NCBI GenBank assembly: GCA_016199325.1
Contig: JACQGW010000112.1
Coordinates: 1-12,507, forward strand
DNA: 12,507 nt
Direction of reading: 5' to 3'
Source: Chloroflexota bacterium
Lineage (GTDB): Bacteria; Chloroflexota; Dehalococcoidia; JACQGW01
This document shows, piece after piece, positions 1 through 6,557 of the stretch. The position numbers and the translations under genes are program-made. The notes below the pieces were generated by a model. That model did no database searches. It saw nothing but the letters and a program-made list of their open reading frames with translations, and was not told the origin of the DNA. The first letter of the stretch is position 1; each line of letters opens with the position of its first letter.

Positions 1-41
1 CCGTTCAACGCCGAAGCCGTCGAGTTCAACTACATGCGCTA
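1..41 (+). repeat. Terminal direct repeat, left copy (matches 12467-12507)
   Basis: These 41 bases match 12467-12507 at 40 of 41 positions. The only difference is A at 15 against G at 12481, a silent GAA/GAG change. Both copies encode the same motif of the family-5 solute-binding proteins, in the same frame. The match ends only because the window ends, so the true repeat is longer or belongs to paralogous or identical genes. Confidence 0.9.
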
Positions 42-1230
42 CCTCGACAAGAACCACCCGTACTACGACGCCAACGCCATCCAGCGCGCCCAGCTCCTGC
101 CGGGCGTCAAGTCGGTGAAGGCGAAGGACGAGTACACCGTCGAGTTCCTTCGGGAGACGCCATCGTTCGGGTACACCGCCCTGCTCGCCCACCGCGGCGG
201 CGGTATCATGAGCCCAACCGCGATCAAGAAGTACGGGGTGAAGGATGCCGGCCGCTACCCGGTCGGCACCGGTCCGTTCGTCTTCGAGAAGGCGGAGAAG
301 GGCAACCAGGCGTCGATGAAGGCGTTCGACGAGTACTGGGGCGGCCGACCGCTGCTCGACCGCGTCGTCGTCCGGCAGATTGCCGACGAGCAGGCGATGA
401 CCGCCAGCCTCCTCTCGGGCGAAGTCGACATCACGTCCTTCGTCGACTACAAGGAGCTCGAGGCGTTCCGCAAGAACCCCAACCTGAAGGTGCAGACCGC
501 GCCGGCGGCGGCGACCGGCTACATGGGCGTCAATCAGCAGCACCAGACGATGAAGGACGTCCGCGTCCGCCGGGCGCTGGCCCACGCCGTCAACAAGCAG
601 AAGATCGTCGACGTCATCTTCTACGGCGAAGGCGACGTCGGGGCGGGTCTGATCTCGACGCCGATGTCGGCGTACGCTCCCCAGTTCAAGGACTACTACA
701 AGCACGATCCGCAGAAGGCGAAGGACCTGCTCAAGCAGGCCGGCGGCGCACCGGACCTGCTCCTGTACACGCAGAACCAGGGCTTCTGGCCGCGCATGGC
801 TGAGCTCATGCAGGCCGATTTCAGCGCCGTTGGCCTCAAGACGACCATCGAGAAGGTCGACACAGCCAAGTTCCTGGGGCTGATGACCGAGGGCAAGCAC
901 CAGGCGTTCATCGGCGACGCCACGTACAACGTGCCTGACCCCGACGAGATCCTCTGGGGCTTCTACGGCTGTGAGAACCCCCGGGCCAAGCGCTGGGGCT
1001 ACTGCGACAAGACGTTCGACGATCGCATGGCCAAACAGGCGGCCGAGAAGGATCAGGAGAAGCGCAAGCAGATGCTCTGGGAGATCCAGAAAACCCTCCT
1101 GGATGAGGTGGCCACCGAGCCGCTCTACTACCCTCGGTCCGTAACCGTCGCCAACAAGCGCGTCGAGGGGTACGTCCCGATGCCAATCCGCTACATGTTC
1201 CTCGACGAGACGTCCGTCGTCAAGCGGTGA
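1..1230 (+). CDS. ABC transporter family-5 solute-binding protein, C-terminal part (5' end outside window)
   Basis: Frame 1 is open from the first base to TGA at 1228-1230, giving 409 residues with no true start in the window. The ATG at 34 is an internal codon, because the preceding codons read PFNAEAVEFNY, the conserved family-5 motif. Further family signs are a VGTGPF segment, an RRALAHAVNK segment (first domain returning to the hinge), a YDPEKAKxLL-like HDPQKAKDLLKQAG segment, and a DPDEILWGFYGCENP pocket region near the C-terminus. The family binds peptides, opines, nickel chelates or similar solutes outside the cell and hands them to an ABC permease. Ligand cannot be read from sequence. 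The stop overlaps the GTG start of the next gene (GTGA), so transport and the HyuB enzymes are probably co-translated. No permease or ATPase genes follow, which is unusual for this family. About 173 N-terminal residues are missing, judged from the related gene at 11948. Confidence 0.93.
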   Translation, partial: PFNAEAVEFNYMRYLDKNHPYYDANAIQRAQLLPGVKSVKAKDEYTVEFLRETPSFGYTALLAHRGGGIMSPTAIKKYGVKDAGRYPVGTGPFVFEKAEKGNQASMKAFDEYWGGRPLLDRVVVRQIADEQAMTASLLSGEVDITSFVDYKELEAFRKNPNLKVQTAPAAATGYMGVNQQHQTMKDVRVRRALAHAVNKQKIVDVIFYGEGDVGAGLISTPMSAYAPQFKDYYKHDPQKAKDLLKQAGGAPDLLLYTQNQGFWPRMAELMQADFSAVGLKTTIEKVDTAKFLGLMTEGKHQAFIGDATYNVPDPDEILWGFYGCENPRAKRWGYCDKTFDDRMAKQAAEKDQEKRKQMLWEIQKTLLDEVATEPLYYPRSVTVANKRVEGYVPMPIRYMFLDETSVVKR

Positions 1231-2927
1231 GGCGATCGGGGCCCGAGGTCGACGCCATCACCGTGGAGGTGATCGGGAACAACCTGCTGGCCATTGCCGC
1301 GGAGATGGGGATCACCCTCGTCAGGACCGGGTACTCCACCGACATCAAGGAGCGGCGGGACTGCTCCGCGGCGCTGCTCGACCTGGGTGGCCGCACCATT
1401 GCCCAGGCCGAGCACATCCCGATCCATCTCGGCTCGATGCTGGGGCTGGTGGGCGAGATCCGCAAACGGTATTCGCCCACCGAGATCCACCCGGGCGACG
1501 TCTTCATCGCCAACGACCCGTACTGCGGGGGCGGCACCCACCTGCCCGACGTCACGGTAGCCGCGCCGTTCTTCTGTGAGGGCCGGTTCGTCGCCTTTGT
1601 CGCCGACATCGCCCATCACACCGACGTTGGCGGCAGTCCGGCCCAGCCGCGCGACGTCTACTGCGAAGGGCTGCGCATTCCGCCCATCAAGATCGTTCAG
1701 CTGGGCCACCTCCGGCAAGACGTGCTCGACTTCATTCTGCTCAACTGGCGGCTGCCGGAGGAGCGGCACGGCGATCTCCGAGCCCAGTTGGCGGCGCTCC
1801 ACACCGGCCTGACTCGGCTGGAGGCGCTGGGCGCCAGGTACGGGGCAAACACGCTGCTGGCGGCCATCGAGCAGCTCTTCGACCAGAGCGAGCGCCAGGC
1901 GCGGGCGGCCATTGCTCGGATCCCGTCGGGGCGCTATGAGTTCGTCGACTCCATGGACGACGACGGCGTGTCGGACGAGCCGATTCCCATTCGGGTCGCC
2001 GTGACCGTGGCGGCTGGTCAGCTCACCTGCGATTTCACCGGCAGCGCGCCTCAGGTCAAGGGGAACATCAACGTCGTGTCGTCGGCGCTGGCTGCCACCG
2101 TGTACTACGCCGTCAAGGCCGCCATTGATCCCACGCTGCCGGCCAACGGCGGCTACTACAGGGCCATCCGCATCGTTGCGCCGGAGGGCTCCATCGTCAA
2201 CTGTGTCCCGCCGGCGCCCGTCGGCTTTCGGACCGACACCTGCCAGCGCATCGTGGACGTCATCTTCGGCGCGCTCGCGCAGGCGATCCCGGAACGCATG
2301 ATCGCCGCCTGCCACAGCACCGTATGCAGCTTGCAGTTCTCCGGGCGGAATCCGGGCAGCGGGAGCTTCTTCAAATACTCCGAGGTGGTGGCCGGCGGCT
2401 TCGGGGCCCGGCCGGACCGGGACGGCCCGGACGGCGTCCAGGTGCATGTCACCAACACATCCAACCTGCCGGTCGAAGCGCTGGAGGCGGAGTACCCGAT
2501 CCTGGTGGAGCGGTACGAGCTGCTGCCCAACTCGGGTGGCGCCGGCCGCTCCCGCGGCGGCCTCGGGCTGTTGCGCCAGTACCGCATTCGAGCCAACGAG
2601 GCGCGCTTTCGCTCCAAGGGCGACCGCCACAAGACGCTTCCCTGGGGTCTTCTCGGCGGGCTCCCCGGCCACCCCGGCCGCCTCAAGCTCAATCCCGACA
2701 CGCCTCAGGAGCGCGCGATCGGGAGCAAGACGTATGACCTGCCGCTGCAGCAGGGCGACGTCGTGCGTGTTCATGCCCCTGGCGGTGGCGGCTACGGCGA
2801 TCCCGCTTTGCGCGACCCCGCCGCCGTCGAGCGCGACCTTCGGGAAGGAAAGATCACCCGCGAGGAGGCAGCGCGGGTCTATGGCGTTTTCGTTGGGGAG
2901 CTACATGGCAACACACGCCCGGGTTGA
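1227..2927 (+). CDS. Hydantoinase B/oxoprolinase family protein (HyuB-1)
   Basis: A 566-residue HyuB-type subunit. GTG at 1227 is the likely start: it overlaps the upstream stop as GTGA, and the product begins just before the conserved VDAITVEVIGNNL segment. Family hallmarks are an HLGSMLGLV stretch, ANDPYCGGGTHLPD at about residues 95-108, DFTGSAPQVKGN in the middle, and a glycine-rich GGGGYGDP near the C-terminus, followed by the usual ERDLREGKI tail. Length is normal for stand-alone HyuB. Characterised relatives (N-methylhydantoinase, acetophenone carboxylase, caprolactamase, the C-terminal half of 5-oxoprolinase) act with an ATP-using HyuA partner to open or carboxylate amide- or ketone-type substrates. 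No HyuA is visible here. It differs clearly from the other two HyuB copies and may form a heteromer with the next gene, whose start it overlaps by 23 bases. Substrate unknown. Confidence 0.94.
   Translation: MRRSGPEVDAITVEVIGNNLLAIAAEMGITLVRTGYSTDIKERRDCSAALLDLGGRTIAQAEHIPIHLGSMLGLVGEIRKRYSPTEIHPGDVFIANDPYCGGGTHLPDVTVAAPFFCEGRFVAFVADIAHHTDVGGSPAQPRDVYCEGLRIPPIKIVQLGHLRQDVLDFILLNWRLPEERHGDLRAQLAALHTGLTRLEALGARYGANTLLAAIEQLFDQSERQARAAIARIPSGRYEFVDSMDDDGVSDEPIPIRVAVTVAAGQLTCDFTGSAPQVKGNINVVSSALAATVYYAVKAAIDPTLPANGGYYRAIRIVAPEGSIVNCVPPAPVGFRTDTCQRIVDVIFGALAQAIPERMIAACHSTVCSLQFSGRNPGSGSFFKYSEVVAGGFGARPDRDGPDGVQVHVTNTSNLPVEALEAEYPILVERYELLPNSGGAGRSRGGLGLLRQYRIRANEARFRSKGDRHKTLPWGLLGGLPGHPGRLKLNPDTPQERAIGSKTYDLPLQQGDVVRVHAPGGGGYGDPALRDPAAVERDLREGKITREEAARVYGVFVGELHGNTRPG
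2895..2900 (+). promoter_or_regulatory. Ribosome binding site setting the HyuB-2 start
   Basis: GGGGAG lies inside the end of HyuB-1, four bases before ATG 2905. The third HyuB has the same GGGGAG with four-base spacing at 10085-10090, which supports both start choices and suggests the 5' ends were duplicated together. Confidence 0.7.
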
Positions 2928-4647
2928 CCCGGTGACGTTCGAGCTGATTAAGAGCGGGCTGGAGGTCCTCTGCGACGAGATGGCGCTGACGATGGCGCGC
3001 GCCGCCTACTCGCCGCTCATTCGGGAGAGCCTGGACTACACCACGGCGCTGCTGACGGCGACGGGGGAAGTCATGGCTCAGGGCCGCACGAACGCGCTCC
3101 ACCTGGGCTCCATCATGGCCGCGCTCGAAGGGATTCGGAACAAGTTCGGCGACGACATGCACCCCGGGGACGTCTTCATCAACAACGACCCCTACGAGGG
3201 CGGCAGCCACCTCCCGGACACGTTCATCATCAAGCCCCTGTTCATCGACGGGAAGCTCGTCGCCTTCGCCGGCTCCGAGGCCCACATGAGCGATGTCGGC
3301 GGTCGGGTGCCTGGATCCAACGCTTGCGACTCGACTGAGATCTACCAGGAAGGGCTCCGGATCCCGCCGAGCCACCTCTTCATTCGCGGGCGGGCCAATC
3401 GAACGCTCTGGGACATCGTCGAGAAGAACGTTCGGCAGCCCGACCGGTTCTTCGGCGACCTGCGGGCGCTGCTTGCCGCCATCGCCGTCGGCGAGCGCGG
3501 CTTCATGAAGTTCGTCGAGCGGTACGGCTACGAGCGCCTGCAATGCTATGTCGGCGAGATCATGGATTACACCGAGCGCCTCACGCGCGCGGAGATCGCG
3601 AGCTGGCCGGATGGCGAGTACGTCTTCGAGGATGCCATTGACGACGATGGGATCGATCCCGACCTGGTGCCCGTCCGCGTGAAGCTGACCGTCAGAGGCG
3701 ACACGCTGGAGCTGGACTTCGCCGGCTCGGCGCCTCAGGTGCGGGCCGCCGTCAATTGCCCGATCACGTATACGAAAGCGGCCTGCTTTCTGGCCGTGCG
3801 CGCGGCGATGGCGATTCACCTGCCGCACAACTCGGGCTTCACGCGTCCGCTTCGGATCCTCGTGCCGGCGGGGACGATCCTGAATCCGCTGCCGCCGGGC
3901 GCGGTTGCCGCCCGCTCGCTGGTGGCGTACCGAGTGACCAACGCGGTGGTCGGAGCGCTGGCTCAGATCGTCCCCCAGCGGATGACGGCCGGCGACGACG
4001 GCGGTAACGCGCTCATTACCCTGGCCGGAAGAGATCGGGAGGGCAAGCCCTGGGTCTACACCGACATCCACTTCGGCGCCTGGGGCGCCCGCTACGACAG
4101 GGACGGCGTCGATGGAATCTGTGGAATCGGCGTCAGCGTTGCCAATACACCCTGCGAGATCATCGAGTTGGACTACCCTCTCCGCATGCGGCGCTACGCC
4201 TACGTCCAGGACGCCTGTGGTATCGGCAAGTTCCGCGGCGGCCTGGGGCTGCTGCGCGAGTACCAGCCGCTGGTCGACGACACGATGGTGCAGGTCCGGT
4301 CCGACCGCATCAAGACCAGGTCGTACGGTCTCTTCGGCGGTAGGCATGGATCGCCGACGGTGAATCTCGTCAACCCCGGCACGAATCAGCGCGAGCTGCC
4401 GTCCAAGTTCATGATCTCGTTGAAGGCCGGCGACGTCTTCCACTGCCAACTGGCCAGCGGCGGCGGCTGGGGCGACCAGTTCGACCGCGATCCCGCGCTC
4501 GTCCAGCGTGACGTTCGGAACGAGAAGATCAGCGCAGCCTTCGCCGCCCGCGAGCACGGCGTGGTCATCGACCCTGAGACCCGCGCCGTCGATCAAGACG
4601 GGACCGCCAGGCTGCGGGCCGACATGCGGGCGGCGACACAGGTGTAA
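2905..4647 (+). CDS. Hydantoinase B/oxoprolinase family protein (HyuB-2)
   Basis: A 580-residue HyuB-type subunit ending at TAA 4645-4647. The frame is open much further upstream, but ATG 2905 is chosen because GGGGAG lies four bases before it and the product then starts MATHARVDPVTFEL, matching the start of the third HyuB at 10095. Hallmarks: LHLGSIMAALEG, NNDPYEGGSHLPD at about residues 93-105, GGRVPGSNACDSTEIYQEG, DFAGSAPQVRAAVN, GKFRGGLGLLREY and a C-terminal ASGGGWGD. Family relatives are subunits of ATP-dependent hydantoin/oxoproline/lactam hydrolases or ketone carboxylases. It overlaps HyuB-1 by 23 bases, so the two are almost certainly translationally coupled. By eye it is about three-quarters identical to HyuB-3 and much less like HyuB-1. 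It has an extended C-terminal AAREHGVVIDPET tail that HyuB-1 lacks. Substrate cannot be told from sequence. Confidence 0.95.
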   Translation: MATHARVDPVTFELIKSGLEVLCDEMALTMARAAYSPLIRESLDYTTALLTATGEVMAQGRTNALHLGSIMAALEGIRNKFGDDMHPGDVFINNDPYEGGSHLPDTFIIKPLFIDGKLVAFAGSEAHMSDVGGRVPGSNACDSTEIYQEGLRIPPSHLFIRGRANRTLWDIVEKNVRQPDRFFGDLRALLAAIAVGERGFMKFVERYGYERLQCYVGEIMDYTERLTRAEIASWPDGEYVFEDAIDDDGIDPDLVPVRVKLTVRGDTLELDFAGSAPQVRAAVNCPITYTKAACFLAVRAAMAIHLPHNSGFTRPLRILVPAGTILNPLPPGAVAARSLVAYRVTNAVVGALAQIVPQRMTAGDDGGNALITLAGRDREGKPWVYTDIHFGAWGARYDRDGVDGICGIGVSVANTPCEIIELDYPLRMRRYAYVQDACGIGKFRGGLGLLREYQPLVDDTMVQVRSDRIKTRSYGLFGGRHGSPTVNLVNPGTNQRELPSKFMISLKAGDVFHCQLASGGGWGDQFDRDPALVQRDVRNEKISAAFAAREHGVVIDPETRAVDQDGTARLRADMRAATQV

Positions 4648-4759
4648 CGAATCGCAGACAGGCGGTATCAACGCCAACCCAGCCGGTGCGACGGTCGACA
4701 CGCCGACCCGTGCGTTGGACGAGCTGAGGGTCAGCACTTGACCGCCATCGGCAGCAGCG

Positions 4760-5623
4760 ATGCTTGTGTGCGATCGGCGTGCTCTCGGCCATCCGATCCA
4801 ATCCGTGCAATCCGTTCCCAGAATCCGCTGGCAGCTCGTCCTCCACAACGCCGCTTCGGCTGAGCATGCTGCCTACGAGGGAAGAAGGATAGACCCGATC
4901 TCCGTCGGATTCCTGGTGCTGGTGATCTTCGTCGCCGCTGCGGCGGCCGGCGTCACCGGTTTCGGGTTCGTATTGCTGAGCGCGCCGTTCCTGACGCTCC
5001 TGTTCGAGCCGCGTATCGTCGTGGTGCTAACACTGGTCCTCGGTTGGCTGTCGCTGGTGCTCCTCCTGCTGGACCGGCGCGTTCGCTCCAGCATCGATCG
5101 CCGGCTTGTCGGATGGCTGACCCTTGGAGCGCTCCCCAGCATTCCGCTCGGCGCCGTCGTCCTGGCGCAGACCAACCCGACGGACCTGCGGGTAGTGATC
5201 AACGGCGTCGTCATCATCTCGGCCGGGCTGCTCCTGGTTCGGCTGCCGCACCGGCGGCTGCCCCGCCCGGCAATCACGCTGGCCGGGCTTGTCGGCGGGT
5301 TCCTCTCGACGAGCACCGGCCTCAGCGGCCCGCCGGCCGGTCTGGTCGCCGCGACCATGGCGTTGGAGAAGGACGCCTTTCGCGCCAGTCTGGCGGCCTA
5401 TCTGCTGCTGATCGGGCTCCCCAGTGGCCTCACGTTCCTCGCGGGCGGCCTCCTCACCGGCCCGATCGTTGGCCTCATCCTGATCAGCAGCCCGGCGCTG
5501 TTCCTCGGCCTTCTCGCCGGGAAACGCCTCTTCGGCCTGCTTTCCTCTGCCCAGTTCCGCCAGGGAATCCTGCTCTGCCTCATCCTCGCGTCGGTCCTCG
5601 GGATCTGGTTGGCCGCCCGCTGA
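4760..5623 (+). CDS. TauE/SafE-family sulfite/organosulfur exporter (start uncertain)
   Basis: A hydrophobic protein of the TauE/SafE (DUF81) family, whose members export sulfite, sulfoacetate or related anions or move other small solutes across the inner membrane. About eight membrane segments are visible, at roughly residues 48-72, 75-88, 90-104, 117-136, 143-161, 171-190, 206-228 and 231-285 (the last stretch holding two). The paired family motifs GVTGFGF (about 64-70) and LSTSTGLSGPP (about 182-192) mark the two half-repeats. The bounds give the longest ATG-initiated frame of 287 residues, but its first 45 or so residues are polar, run through an ATCC repeat and lack a ribosome site. The real start is probably at 4889-4922. 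A purine-rich GGAAGAAGG at 4880-4888 directly abuts an ATA codon, and GTG codons occur at 4916 and 4922. Lying close to a cysteate-lyase-like gene, it may remove sulfite. Transported solute is inferred. Confidence 0.85.
   Translation: MLVCDRRALGHPIQSVQSVPRIRWQLVLHNAASAEHAAYEGRRIDPISVGFLVLVIFVAAAAAGVTGFGFVLLSAPFLTLLFEPRIVVVLTLVLGWLSLVLLLLDRRVRSSIDRRLVGWLTLGALPSIPLGAVVLAQTNPTDLRVVINGVVIISAGLLLVRLPHRRLPRPAITLAGLVGGFLSTSTGLSGPPAGLVAATMALEKDAFRASLAAYLLLIGLPSGLTFLAGGLLTGPIVGLILISSPALFLGLLAGKRLFGLLSSAQFRQGILLCLILASVLGIWLAAR
4791..4826. repeat. ATCC-rich short repeat motif
   Basis: ATCC occurs five times in 36 bases (4791, 4796, 4801, 4810, 4823), including AATCCGTGCAATCCGTTCCC. Its reverse complement has the look of dispersed GGATTxCACGGATT-type intergenic repeats that I recall from several GC-rich bacterial genomes; this is a recollection, not a search. 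Its presence suggests that this part of the gap between HyuB-2 and the exporter is non-coding, even though the exporter frame is open through it. Confidence 0.4.
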
Positions 5624-5660
5624 CTGACGTGCGGTGACGAGAGAGCAGAGCGAGAACGGG

Positions 5661-5688
5661 GAGCCACCAAACAGGAGCCGCCGAACAG
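5661..5688 (+). repeat. Tandem 14-bp repeat upstream of the regulator promoter
   Basis: Two adjacent copies of GAGCCRCCRAACAG lie at 5661-5674 and 5675-5688, differing only at two purine positions (A/G at units 6 and 9). The second copy ends four bases before the -35 box. Placement suggests a binding site for an activator or for the regulator itself. No hairpin with a T-run is seen in this spacer, so it does not look like a terminator for the exporter gene. Confidence 0.55.
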
Positions 5689-5692
5689 GTGC

Positions 5693-5721
5693 TTGACAGA
5701 CTGGCCTCCGTATGGTATATA
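5693..5721 (+). promoter_or_regulatory. Near-consensus sigma-70-type promoter of the GntR gene
   Basis: A perfect -35 box TTGACA at 5693-5698 is followed by exactly 17 bases and TATATA at 5716-5721 (an overlapping TATAGT at 5718-5723 is an alternative with a 19-base spacer). This AT-rich patch stands out against the GC-rich background. A transcript would begin around 5727-5728, which is the ATG of the regulator, so the mRNA is predicted to be leaderless. It probably drives gntR and the enzyme genes downstream of it. Confidence 0.72.
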
Positions 5722-5738
5722 GTCTACATGTCTGTACA
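5715..5738. promoter_or_regulatory. Candidate operator over the -10 box and start codon
   Basis: Overlapping dyads lie here: GTA-N7-TAC (5715-5727) with partial inner symmetry, a perfect TACA-N4-TGTA (5725-5736), and TGTACA (5733-5738). HutC-type GntR regulators typically bind short GT/AC dyads around GTxTAxAC, so autorepression from this site is plausible. The assignment rests on symmetry and position only. Confidence 0.4.
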
Positions 5739-6513
5739 ATTAGCTGCGGGAATTACCCAGGACCCCGCGCCACTCTACTACCAGTTTGTCAAGCACCTTC
5801 GTCAGCGCGTTGAGAGCGGCGAGTGGGCACCAGAAGCTCGGCTTCCGGCCGAACCCGATCTGGCACGCGAATACGGTCTCAGTCGAGGCACGATTCGGGA
5901 GGGATTGGACCTCCTGGCCCGCGAGGGACTCATCGAACGACACCGTGGCCGCGGGACGTTCGTCCGGGGGGCTCGCATTGTCTACGAATGGAACGCGTTC
6001 TACGGTTTCGTGCCGTCCCTCCGCGCACTTGGGCATAAGGTGGCTACTCGACTGATCTCTAGCGAGGTCAGCCCGGCCGGCTCGGAAGTCGGGCAGTTGC
6101 TCGGGGTCGGCCCGGACGATCCCGTGGTTCAGGTCAAGCGCGTCATCCTGGCGGATGATGAGCCGTTCCTGCTCGACACGGACTATCTTGTGGAAGCCCG
6201 TTACCCGGGTCTGGCTGAGTCGGGCCTCGCGCAGCACTCGCTGGTGGAGATTCTCGAGCATCGGTATGGAATCCGAATTGCCAGCCGAGAGCGATGGATC
6301 GAGCCGATCATCCCGAGTTTGCCCGACCAGCGGTTGCTGGGTCTCCCCTTTGCGGCCCCGTGCCTGCTGATTGATCAGTTGAACCGTACGTCGACCGATC
6401 AGCCGGTAAGCTTCTCAAGGATGATCGTGCGCGGCGATCGATGTCGCCATCACGTTCGGCTCGATTCGTCGCCCAAGGACGACGCGACTGCACGCGTGAA
6501 CACCGGCAGCTAG
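5728..6513 (+). CDS. GntR family regulator, HutC/UTRA subfamily
   Basis: A 261-residue repressor-type protein. Residues about 15-80 form the winged helix-turn-helix: PLYYQFVKHL, LPAEPDLAREYGLSRGTIRE, then the wing ERHRGRGTFV. Residues about 100-245 fit a UTRA ligand-binding domain, with a LGVGPDDPVVQVKRV segment and an FLLDTDYL-type effector-pocket strand. ATG 5728 is preferred over an in-frame TTG at 5689 because the family alignment begins just before the PLYYQ segment, and because the TTG lies upstream of the promoter. No Shine-Dalgarno site precedes the ATG, in keeping with leaderless initiation at the predicted transcript start. Its 3' end lies 44 bases before the PLP enzyme gene. By position it controls the catabolic genes downstream, and perhaps the exporter behind it. 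The effector is unknown; UTRA proteins sense amino acids, sugars, fatty acids or phosphonates. Confidence 0.93.
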   Translation: MSVQLAAGITQDPAPLYYQFVKHLRQRVESGEWAPEARLPAEPDLAREYGLSRGTIREGLDLLAREGLIERHRGRGTFVRGARIVYEWNAFYGFVPSLRALGHKVATRLISSEVSPAGSEVGQLLGVGPDDPVVQVKRVILADDEPFLLDTDYLVEARYPGLAESGLAQHSLVEILEHRYGIRIASRERWIEPIIPSLPDQRLLGLPFAAPCLLIDQLNRTSTDQPVSFSRMIVRGDRCRHHVRLDSSPKDDATARVNTGS

Positions 6514-6544
6514 GTGGTCTACCGGTTGCCGACAAGCAACGCGA

Positions 6545-6552
6545 AGAGGAGG
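6545..6552 (+). promoter_or_regulatory. Ribosome binding site setting a TTG start
   Basis: AGAGGAGG ends five bases before TTG 6558. It is the only strong Shine-Dalgarno site near the PLP enzyme start. It favours TTG 6558 over ATG 6582, and over the far-upstream ATG 6441 that would lie inside the regulator gene. Confidence 0.7.
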
Positions 6553-6557
6553 ATCGC

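Noticed and set aside
1191..2774. 527-residue open frame on the - strand opposite HyuB-1
   Set aside because: It lies fully antisense to a clear HyuB gene. Its translation is rich in Arg, Ala, Gly and Val with no recognisable domain, as expected from the mirrored codon bias of GC-rich DNA.
2446..2904. N-terminal extension of the HyuB-2 frame
   Set aside because: The extension overlaps HyuB-1 in another frame, has Arg/Ser/Ala-rich shadow composition, and lies upstream of the ribosome site and ATG that match HyuB-3.
4737..4770. TTGACC as a promoter -35 box ahead of the exporter
   Set aside because: No acceptable -10 box lies 16-18 bases downstream.
2854..4848. 664-residue open frame on the - strand opposite HyuB-2
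   Set aside because: Same antisense codon-bias artefact. The similar frame at 10074-11285 arises because HyuB-3 resembles HyuB-2, not because a gene is conserved there.
6504..6531. Possible terminator after the GntR gene (CGGCA paired with TGCCG)
   Set aside because: Only five outer pairs plus a weak inner stem, no T-run, and the next gene follows at once with a strong ribosome site.
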